12,068 nucleotides of DNA from Alphaproteobacteria bacterium (GTDB lineage: Bacteria; Pseudomonadota; Alphaproteobacteria; Micropepsales; Micropepsaceae). Below, piece after piece: positions 6,330 through 12,068 of this stretch; the stretch's first letter is position 1, and the number at the start of each line of letters is the position of its first letter. The notes under the pieces were generated by a model that saw only the letters and a list, made by a program, of their open reading frames with translations, was not told where the DNA came from and made no database searches. The stretch lies in contig PKWC01000093.1 in the NCBI GenBank assembly GCA_003131925.1, positions 49,028 to 61,095 on the forward strand. The letters are read 5' to 3'. Both the position numbers and the translations under genes were made by a program.

Positions 6330-8177
6330 CTATCCCCGCGGGACGACATCGAAGGCGATGGTCGTGCGGTTTTGGGACGAGTGGAACGGCAACGTTCCGT
6401 GCCACATGTAGGATGGAAAGAGAACCAACAGTCCTGGCATAGGCTGCACGATACGCCGGACGGGCTCCTTCAGGCCGCAGTCGAAATTCGGCTCGCCAAA
6501 TTTTAGCCATCCTTCCTGGCCATCCCCGCGCTGTACCGCATCGGGCACCGCGACATAGTAGGCCGAGCTGATCCAACCCTTGGGGTGCACGTGATTGGTA
6601 TGGAAGCCGCAATCGTGAAGACGCGACGACCATGACGCAGCGTATCCGAAACGAGCGCGCCGGCGTTTGAAAAGCGGGTGGCCATCATCCTGCTTCATCT
6701 GCTGCACATAATCGGCAACAGCCACGTCGATCTGCGCGCGCAGCAATTCCACCGGCTCATGACCCGCGCCGAACAGATTGTCGAGTGTCTGCGTTCCGCG
6801 GCGCAGCGTCTGATTGATGCATTCGCGATTGTCGCGATGCAGGCGATCAAAATACGTGTTCAGATCGCCGTTGAAGCTCTGGATGTCCGCATATCCCGTC
6901 GGCGGCGCGATCTCGTAGACGCGCACCAGAGTCTCGCAGTCGTTGATCCGTTCCTCGGCCGGATCCGAGAGCTGGCGCAACGCGAGACCCCAGATGGCAA
7001 TCGTGTTCTGGTTATGCGGTTCGATTGCGAGCGATTGCTTCGCTGCGTGGAACGCGTCCTCGGCGGCGCCCGCGCGCAGCAGAGTCTCCGCATAATTGCG
7101 CCAGGCTGGCGCGTTCTGCGGTTCCAGATCGAGCGCGATCCTGTGTTCGCGCATCGCAGCATCGAATTCGTTGAATTGTGTGTGGATCACACCCAGCGCG
7201 TCATGGGGCAGGGCCAGTTGGGGAAGGAGGTATGCCGCGCGCTCGAAGGCCTCCCGCGCCTGATCGTACCGCCCGCCAACCAATAGAAAATCGGCCTTGT
7301 GCAGCGGGAGTTCGCCAACCTCCGGATAAAGCGCGGATGCTTCGTCGAACGAGCTGAGAAAGGCTGCGTCGTCGCCCAGGCGGTAGAGCAAATGGTTGAG
7401 TTCGCGGTGCGCCAGCATGTTCAAGGGGTTGTGCGCGACTGCGCGCCGATAGCATGCGAGCGCCTCATCGAGTCGGCCGAGGTGTTGTAGCGCATTGCCG
7501 CGATTGTAGTCGGCAAACGGCAGATCCGGCGCCTTTTGCTGTGCCGCTTCGAGATAGCGAAGCGCTTCGGGATAGCGCTTCTGCGTATTGAGTGAAATGC
7601 CGAGATTGTGCTCGAGCGCAGCGGCTTGCTCGGGGTCGCGCACGCCCAGCGCAAGCGTCTGCCGAAGCAGGCGCTCCGCTTCCGCCGGCCGCTCGAGCTC
7701 ATTGAGTTCTGCGGCGAGGGTCTGCTTCGCAGGCACGTAGTTCGGTTGCAGACGAAGTGCGCTTCGGCAGCACTTCTCCGCTCCGGCATGGTCACCTTGG
7801 GCGGAGTGTGCGAGCGCAAGGCTGAGATGGGCTTCTGCGTAATTCGGCTTCAGCCGGATTGCTTCGCGATAGGCGGCGATGGATTCGTCGAGACGGCCCT
7901 GGGTTCTAAGAAGATTACCCAGATTGTGGTGGACTTGCGGCTGTTCAGGCTTGAGCGCCAATGAACGGCGATAGAAGTCTTCTGCCTCGTCCAGCCGGCC
8001 CTGCGCGCGCCGAATCACGCCGATCAGCTGCAGCGCATCCGCGTCGGGTGCGGCGCCCGAGACGAGCGGCGACAGAATCTCCTCTGCCTGCCAGGTTTCG
8101 CCGCGATTCAAATGGCGCATCGCCGATTGCAGCAGCGTGCGGACCTGCGGTTCTTCGAGCGTGGCTCCGATTTCCAT
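6330..8177 (-). CDS. TPR protein fused to putative 2OG-Fe(II) oxygenase (PF13759-like)
   Basis: This protein has 615 residues from the ATG at 8177. About eleven to twelve TPR units fill residues 8-400, several nearly canonical (GRLDEAEDFYRRSLALKPEQPQ, GRLDESIAAYREAIRLKPNYAE). The C-terminal domain (about 420-615) carries the 2OG-FeII_Oxy_5 pattern: NHVHPKGWISSAYYV, then LVLFPSYMWHGTLPF and NRTTIAFDVVP. H529 and/or H531 with H593 are the likely iron ligands and R604 the 2OG anchor. This is a different oxygenase family from the two encoded on the plus strand. No signal peptide is seen. The frame extends upstream to a TTG at 8237 (635 residues), but that start has a poor ribosome site and the extra residues show no homology I recognise; the ATG at 8177 has a GAAGG some 13 bases ahead. 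It is probably co-transcribed with the TPR-sulfotransferase downstream. Hydroxylation is the inferred activity; the target is unknown. Confidence 0.9.
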   Translation of the reverse strand: MEIGATLEEPQVRTLLQSAMRHLNRGETWQAEEILSPLVSGAAPDADALQLIGVIRRAQGRLDEAEDFYRRSLALKPEQPQVHHNLGNLLRTQGRLDESIAAYREAIRLKPNYAEAHLSLALAHSAQGDHAGAEKCCRSALRLQPNYVPAKQTLAAELNELERPAEAERLLRQTLALGVRDPEQAAALEHNLGISLNTQKRYPEALRYLEAAQQKAPDLPFADYNRGNALQHLGRLDEALACYRRAVAHNPLNMLAHRELNHLLYRLGDDAAFLSSFDEASALYPEVGELPLHKADFLLVGGRYDQAREAFERAAYLLPQLALPHDALGVIHTQFNEFDAAMREHRIALDLEPQNAPAWRNYAETLLRAGAAEDAFHAAKQSLAIEPHNQNTIAIWGLALRQLSDPAEERINDCETLVRVYEIAPPTGYADIQSFNGDLNTYFDRLHRDNRECINQTLRRGTQTLDNLFGAGHEPVELLRAQIDVAVADYVQQMKQDDGHPLFKRRRARFGYAASWSSRLHDCGFHTNHVHPKGWISSAYYVAVPDAVQRGDGQEGWLKFGEPNFDCGLKEPVRRIVQPMPGLLVLFPSYMWHGTLPFHSSQNRTTIAFDVVPRG

Positions 8178-8342
8178 CGATCTGTCAGTGCCTTCTTCGA
8201 CGGGCGCATCAATACGGGCATTGGTCCAACAGCTCAATGCTCATCTCACATTGCGAACCGGAGCGCGTACTGCAAAGGCGCGTCGTCCCCGTTGAAGCGC
8301 GGATCCGGCCCGTGCAGCCGGTGTGCCAGTCAAGGATTCGTC
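8178..8342. other. Intergenic DNA without a supported gene
   Basis: This stretch lies between the start of the TPR/2OG oxygenase gene and the palindromic repeat. It should contain the promoter for the minus-strand oxygenase-sulfotransferase pair, but no box is convincing. The 131 bases on the other side of the repeat (8471-8601) also hold nothing I can support. Confidence 0.4.
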
Positions 8343-8470
8343 TAACCTCCCCCCTGCGGGGAGGTCGAAAAACGCACTTCGCGTTTTTCGGGTGGGGGTA
8401 ATCGCGCATCGCACAGACCCCATCCGAAATCGCGTGCCGCGATTTCGACCTCCCCGCAAGGGGGAGGTAA
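8343..8470. repeat. 128-bp palindromic element with two internal hairpins (CCTCCCC/GGGGAGGTCGAAA type)
   Basis: The outer 28 bases at each end (8343-8370 and 8443-8470) are inverted copies differing at two positions. Inside are two perfect 10-bp hairpins: CGAAAAACGC with GCGTTTTTCG (8366-8390, five-base loop) and CGAAATCGCG with CGCGATTTCG (8425-8447, three-base loop). A GGTGGGGG/ACCCCATCC segment can pair imperfectly between them, giving a branched fold. Elements of this kind are abundant between genes in several Hyphomicrobiales genomes (recalled, not searched). It lies 131 bases beyond the stop of the minus-strand sulfotransferase gene. No coding capacity or transposase is present, so any movement would need help from elsewhere. 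A partial second copy ends the window. Confidence 0.82.
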
Positions 8471-8601
8471 GATCAAATGTCGACCGAAATTCGCGCTTAA
8501 GCAATGCGGTGCGTAGATGTTCTAACCCGCAAAGCGGAGACTCAGTGGCATCACGTACAACGCACATGATGCGCGCCGACGCGCGCTCGCCGGAACGCAC
8601 C

Positions 8602-9477
8602 TTAGCTCGAAATAGGAAGAGCGGATCCGTCGGGCTCGTATCCCATTCGGCGCATGACGCTTCCGTGATCGTGACAGATACTCTCACGCATTTCCGCGGT
8701 GAGTTCCTGGCCCCAGGAACTAGGTCTTCCGGTGCGAAAGAAGGCTGTGGCCGTTCTGGGGCGCTCGCGGAAGCCTTGGGAACGCTCCTCCGACTGCAGG
8801 CGGGCGAATGTGGCTGCTCGCACGGCTGCAGAAATGCGATCGTCCGTTGCGGGCAGGCCCGCTTCAGCGGTGAGCCGACGGAATCCTGTCAGGGGGTCGC
8901 CAAACAGATCTTCGAACCGCGCCAGCGAGACGCGGTATTCGCCGTTATCACGCCAGGACTCCACATGTTCGCTCCACGACCCGATATGTTCGTGCAGCTG
9001 AAAGGGCAGGCGCCGCTCGGGATTGGCGACCACGACACCGTCGCGGCCGGCCATAAGCTCGATCGCCCGCGTCAAATCCATGCCGAGATGGTGGGCGTAG
9101 GAGACCGCGACATCGAAGGGGTGACGAACCACGTGAACAACCGCGCGCACGCATTCGGGAGGAAACAGCCACTGCCCATTCTCCGCCCGACGCGCCTGAT
9201 CGTGAGCCTTGATGATGATCGTGTCGGCAATTGCAGCACTGAGTTGGCGAAACACTTCCGGAAGGAAGGTGTCGATTTCCGGGGGCAGGAGGTCAGCCGC
9301 ATTGACCGGAACAATGTCGTCGAACAGAAGGCGACGCGGAAGCCCGTAATAGCCCGCGGTCATCGCATTGATCGAAACAGGGTCGAACGATGGCCGGCGC
9401 AGGTTCTCGAAGATTACACGCAGCCAGGTGCTACCGGACCTGGGGTAGCTCGCAATGAGCACGAGATTACGGCTCAC
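8602..9477 (-). CDS. Sulfotransferase (PF00685-type)
   Basis: This protein has 291 residues from a GTG start that overlaps the stop of the upstream HprK-like gene as GTGA, a sign of translational coupling. The extra 26 residues possible upstream only duplicate the end of that gene in another frame. Motifs of the classic cytosolic sulfotransferase fold are all in place: the 5'-phosphosulfate loop SYPRSGSTWLR at 10-20; IIIKAHD with K90 and H92, the expected catalytic His; the 3'-phosphate motif VRHPFDVAVS with R118 and S126; and a C-terminal FFRTGRPSSWGQELT (246-260) matching the family's R-x-G-x-x-x-x-W PAPS-contact segment. It should transfer sulfate from PAPS to an alcohol or amine; the acceptor cannot be told from sequence. 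This subfamily differs from the two TPR-fused TPST-like enzymes nearby. It is the last gene of the three-gene operon and is followed by a palindromic repeat. Confidence 0.9.
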   Translation of the reverse strand: MSRNLVLIASYPRSGSTWLRVIFENLRRPSFDPVSINAMTAGYYGLPRRLLFDDIVPVNAADLLPPEIDTFLPEVFRQLSAAIADTIIIKAHDQARRAENGQWLFPPECVRAVVHVVRHPFDVAVSYAHHLGMDLTRAIELMAGRDGVVVANPERRLPFQLHEHIGSWSEHVESWRDNGEYRVSLARFEDLFGDPLTGFRRLTAEAGLPATDDRISAAVRAATFARLQSEERSQGFRERPRTATAFFRTGRPSSWGQELTAEMRESICHDHGSVMRRMGYEPDGSALPISS

Positions 9478-10316
9478 GACACTGCCCGTTCGATACTGTC
9501 TGCGAGGTCCTCCGGCAAGTGGTCGCGGGCGCCCGCCAGGGCGAAGATCCGGCACCTCACGTCTGCATGGCGGATCATCCGCGCGTGCTTGCCGATACGT
9601 CCCAATGGTTCAAGAAACCGGGCCCGGAATGTGCATTGCGCGAGCAACTCGAGCCGGGCAGGGCCTTCAATGCCGACCGGTGAGCCGCGGGCGCCAAGAC
9701 TCAGTCTGATTACAGCCATCAGGGCGACAGGTTGCGTCGCGACTGGCATGGGCAGGATATATTTTTGCATGCCGCGGCGCACCTGATCCCGTCCGCTGCA
9801 ATCAAGGCCAAGTCTTTCGCACGCGTCGCGCCACAGCTTGATCGCCTCGGCGCTTAGCCACGCCAATACCTGTCTGCCGTTCCATGTGACGCGCGTGACG
9901 TCTTCCGCGACAAGGTTCCAGCCACGCGTGCACAAAGCCGCGGCGAGAGTGGACTTGCCGACTCCCGAGTTGCCGGAGATTGCAACGCATTGCCCATTCG
10001 GCGCCAGGATCGTGCACGCCTCGAGCGCCAGCTCGCCGCGTTGATGAATCAACACGCCGCGCGCGCTGCCATTCAGGAAAAGCTCGACTGTAGCCGGATC
10101 GGAGCCGGGCGAAGACTTGAATGCGATCGTCGTGCCGTCATGGATCAGATAACGCGCGGTACCGGGAACCTCGAAGAGAAGTGCGCCCGGCCTGCCCTCG
10201 ATCGAGGCGCCGAGCGCAGTGCCGCCCGGCAAATGCGCCGGGAGTTTGGCAGCCTGTGCGATTATCGAATCTGGAATGCCGGGTACGGGACGGCCATGGA
10301 GCGGCGAATCAATCAA
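9474..10316 (-). CDS. HPr kinase-like P-loop protein
   Basis: From a TTG start at 10316 this protein has 280 residues. The C-terminal half resembles the catalytic domain of HprK-type serine kinases: a Walker A loop GNSGVGKSTLAAAL (G115 to L128, with K121) preceded by CVAIS, followed by RGWNLVAEDVTRV, which matches the R-G-x-x-L-L-A-D-D-V segment with E138-D139. The N-terminal half (ALLFEVPGTARYLIHDGTTIAF, then LFLNGSARGVLIHQRGELALEA) fits the non-PTS relatives of HprK, which lack the classical HPr-sensing role. Related kinases in lasso-peptide clusters phosphorylate a C-terminal serine of the peptide; here the substrate is unknown. Upstream in-frame ATGs at 10382 and 10439 would overlap the conserved end of the TPR-sulfotransferase gene by 74 and 131 bases, and their residues look like shadow translation; the TTG overlaps by only eight bases. 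The start is uncertain. The gene's end overlaps the next gene as GTGA. Confidence 0.83.
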   Translation of the reverse strand: MIDSPLHGRPVPGIPDSIIAQAAKLPAHLPGGTALGASIEGRPGALLFEVPGTARYLIHDGTTIAFKSSPGSDPATVELFLNGSARGVLIHQRGELALEACTILAPNGQCVAISGNSGVGKSTLAAALCTRGWNLVAEDVTRVTWNGRQVLAWLSAEAIKLWRDACERLGLDCSGRDQVRRGMQKYILPMPVATQPVALMAVIRLSLGARGSPVGIEGPARLELLAQCTFRARFLEPLGRIGKHARMIRHADVRCRIFALAGARDHLPEDLADSIERAVS

Positions 10317-11958
10317 CGGGGTATCCGAACCGTTCGACCCAGGGTCGCAATATCGGCTGCATCGGCTCAAGCTGCGCGGCATAGCGGCGCCATTGGGCAA
10401 CGCTCTCGCCGTAGAGTCCACGCCGTACTTGCTGGGCACTCGGCGAGCGGATATCCTGGGAGCGCGCTGTGGCGCTGAAATTCACCATCTCTTCTTTGTA
10501 AGGCACTCCGATGAACAGGCAGACATTGCGGACGCGCATGTCGAAGTTCTCGATCAGATCCTCGTAGCGATGATCGTGAAGGGCAAGCGGAAGCTTGTTG
10601 CGCAACAGTTCAGCCAATCGCATCACCGAATCGTAGGTGCGTGTCGCTCCCTCGAGAGTGAGCAGTTCGAACATGGCGGCATTCACTTCAAAGTGGCGGC
10701 GAAAGCAACTGAGCACGACATCGCGAGGATCGCGCACGGCAAACAGGATTTTCGCATTCGGAAAGAGCTTCGAGATAAGCGGCAGCTTGAGCGTATTGAG
10801 GGGATTTTTGTCCACCATGATCTTGCCGGAGACCGCCAGGCCGTGAGAGCGGACAAGCCGCCAATATTCGGCGCGAGCGCTCGCGAGAGCTTCACCGGAA
10901 AGCCCGGCCAGTGCCGCGAGGCCGCTCTTGGTCGTCAGGTACCGCTCGGCAAGCCCCGCCAGAGCGTCGCGCTCCTCCAGCGTCACAATCTCGGGATGGC
11001 TCTCCAGTATCTGTTCCAGAAGCGTCGTGCCCGAGCGAAAGAATCCAAGCAGGAAAACATGTCCCGCGGGTGCGCCTTCGAATGCGTCGATGCCCGTGGC
11101 GGCCAGCCAACGCTCATCGGCGGCGTTCTCGAAATGGGCAGCCAGATCGTCGGCGAAATCGGAAATGCGTTTTCTTTCCGCGAAACGTGGCGCGTGGAAT
11201 CTCAGGAGCTCGGAATTCTCTTCTGAGTACGCTGCAAACGCTTCTTCCGTGCGATTTTGACCGTCGAGCGCGTCACCGAGAATGCCCAGCGCGGAGGCGC
11301 GGCCGCGGCCCGACACGCGGGGATTGTCGAGCAACGGCCTGATCAGCGCCTCCGCGGAAGCAAATGCGGCTTCGGCATTGTCGGCCATGGCCAACGCGGC
11401 GACGGCGGTCGCCCGCTGCGGATCCAGCTTGAGGGCGCGACGCGCATGCTCCCGCGCCTTGGCGAATTCGCCTTTTCGAGCTGCGACCGAAGCCAGACAG
11501 GCGAGTGCTTCGGTATTCTGCGGAAAGAGCGCAATGGCACGCTCGTGCACGCGCTGCGCGCCATCGAGATCACCGGTCATGCCGAGCGCAATGCCCTTGC
11601 GGTGATAGGTCAGCATGTAGGTCGGATTGATGCGGATTGCCTCGTCGAAGGCTTCAATTGCCTCGTAAAGACGGTAAAGTCGCGTAAGGCAAAGCCCGAT
11701 CGCATTGAGAAGTATGACATCTCGGGGAGAGAGCGCGCGCGCGCGCTGAAAATCGGCCAGCGCATCATCGAAGCGCTGTTGCTGCTCCAGCCACAGGGCG
11801 CGCGCGCCAAACAATGACGGATGAACACCGCCCCGAGAAATCTCCGCATCCGCCAGCTCGAAAGCCCGGCGGAGATCCGACGATTCGACCGCCGCACCGA
11901 TCCGTTTCAAGACGCTTTCGAGGTCCAATTGCGCGCCGACAGGAGATCCACTCGACAT
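10309..11958 (-). CDS. TPR-containing sulfotransferase (TPST-like), paralogue of the 4655-6292 gene
   Basis: This protein has 549 residues. The ATG at 11958 has a strong AAGGAAG site six bases upstream; the frame also allows a TTG two codons earlier. TPR units cover about residues 15-240 (RFDDALADFQRARALSPRDV, YEAIEAFDEAIRINPTYMLTYHRKGIAL). The sulfotransferase domain spans about 298-549: GFFRSGTTLLEQIL with R308, then LEERDAL at the catalytic-Glu position, VDKNPLNTLK, and VRDPRDVVLS at 408-417. It shares long identical blocks with the other TPR-sulfotransferase (for example FAVRDPRDVVLSCFRRH) and the same ending pattern, RSPSA-x-QVR-x-GLY, QWRRY, ERFGYP. It would sulfate a hydroxyl using PAPS, probably on a polypeptide given the TPRs. 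It is first in the operon with the HprK-like and PF00685 genes, whose starts overlap or nearly overlap the preceding stops. Confidence 0.93.
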   Translation of the reverse strand: MSSGSPVGAQLDLESVLKRIGAAVESSDLRRAFELADAEISRGGVHPSLFGARALWLEQQQRFDDALADFQRARALSPRDVILLNAIGLCLTRLYRLYEAIEAFDEAIRINPTYMLTYHRKGIALGMTGDLDGAQRVHERAIALFPQNTEALACLASVAARKGEFAKAREHARRALKLDPQRATAVAALAMADNAEAAFASAEALIRPLLDNPRVSGRGRASALGILGDALDGQNRTEEAFAAYSEENSELLRFHAPRFAERKRISDFADDLAAHFENAADERWLAATGIDAFEGAPAGHVFLLGFFRSGTTLLEQILESHPEIVTLEERDALAGLAERYLTTKSGLAALAGLSGEALASARAEYWRLVRSHGLAVSGKIMVDKNPLNTLKLPLISKLFPNAKILFAVRDPRDVVLSCFRRHFEVNAAMFELLTLEGATRTYDSVMRLAELLRNKLPLALHDHRYEDLIENFDMRVRNVCLFIGVPYKEEMVNFSATARSQDIRSPSAQQVRRGLYGESVAQWRRYAAQLEPMQPILRPWVERFGYPVD

Positions 11959-11964
11959 TTTCAA

Positions 11965-11971
11965 CTTCCTT
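11965..11971 (-). promoter_or_regulatory. Ribosome-binding site AAGGAAG before the TPR-sulfotransferase gene
   Basis: Read on the minus strand, AAGGAAG stands six bases before the ATG at 11958 and supports it over the TTG two codons upstream. It is the strongest Shine-Dalgarno match among the sulfotransferase genes in the window. The promoter of the operon should lie between here and 12037, but I see no clear boxes. Confidence 0.65.
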
Positions 11972-12037
11972 GCGTTATGCGCGAGGGCATGTGCGCATCG
12001 TATCGGCTATTACGCGAATTTCCGCCGACGATTCATC

Positions 12038-12068
12038 TAACCCCTCGCGGGGAGGTCGAAATCGCGGC
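12038..12068. repeat. Start of another copy of the 8343-8470 palindromic element, cut by the window edge
   Basis: The last 22 bases (12047-12068) are identical to the complement of 8436-8457, covering the GGGGAGGTCGAAA end and half of the CGAAATCGCG hairpin. The first bases (TAACCCCTCG) are a slightly shortened version of the outer repeat. This copy therefore begins with the arm that ends the 8343-8470 copy, so the two are in inverted relative orientation. The rest lies outside the window. Confidence 0.8.

Noticed and set aside
5342..6442. Plus-strand open frame of 366 codons
   Set aside because: It is antisense to the TPR-sulfotransferase, whose TPR and PAPS motifs are unmistakable; its own translation has no recognisable domain.
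8343..8470. Possible CRISPR repeat or attachment site
   Set aside because: There are no regularly spaced direct repeats and no tRNA or integrase nearby; the structure is a single palindromic element.
8323..9786. Plus-strand open frame of 487 codons
   Set aside because: It is antisense to the PF00685 sulfotransferase and HprK-like genes, which carry clear motifs and coupled starts, and it begins inside a repeat element. It is a by-product of GC-rich codon use.
1..12068. tRNA, rRNA or riboswitch
   Set aside because: No cloverleaf or conserved RNA core was recognised by eye on either strand in the intergenic gaps; the gaps are largely filled by palindromic repeats.

Overview
The window looks like chromosomal DNA of a GC-rich alphaproteobacterium, probably Hyphomicrobiales. 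This rests on overall composition, on strong third-position GC that leaves long antisense open frames, and on the style of the intergenic palindromic repeats (GTCATGGCC..., GTCATCCCGG..., CCTCCCC...GGGGAGGTCGAAA). I cannot name the genus. There are nine protein genes, no RNA genes, no CRISPR array and no transposase.

Layout. Positions 1-504 (+) are the 3' end of an SppA-type signal peptide peptidase. A palindromic repeat at 578-684 fills most of the gap to a convergent gene, 817-1902 (-), which encodes a divergent P-loop sulfotransferase-like protein. Across an 89-base divergent gap, a two-gene plus-strand operon follows: a Sel1-like/prolyl-4-hydroxylase-type oxygenase (1992-3047) and a TPR/aspartyl-asparaginyl beta-hydroxylase (3054-4373). 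A second palindromic repeat with a smaller hairpin nested in it (4467-4624) separates these from a convergent minus-strand pair: a TPR/2OG-Fe(II) oxygenase (6330-8177, upstream) and a TPR/sulfotransferase (4655-6292). A third palindromic element (8343-8470) lies before a tightly overlapping three-gene minus-strand operon: TPR/sulfotransferase (10309-11958), HPr-kinase-like P-loop protein (9474-10316) and PF00685-type sulfotransferase (8602-9477). The window ends inside a further copy of that third repeat (12038-12068).

How the genes may work together. Apart from sppA, all eight complete genes appear to be modification enzymes: three different Fe(II)/2-oxoglutarate oxygenase families, each fused to helical repeats; three sulfotransferases with PAPS-binding motifs, two of them TPR-fused paralogues; one degenerate sulfotransferase-like P-loop protein; and one HprK-like kinase. 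Helical-repeat fusions usually mean protein or peptide recognition. I infer a hydroxylation plus sulfation (and possibly phosphorylation) tailoring locus acting on a polypeptide or an envelope component. No precursor peptide, transporter, PAPS synthesis gene or obvious target is visible here, so the substrate is unknown.
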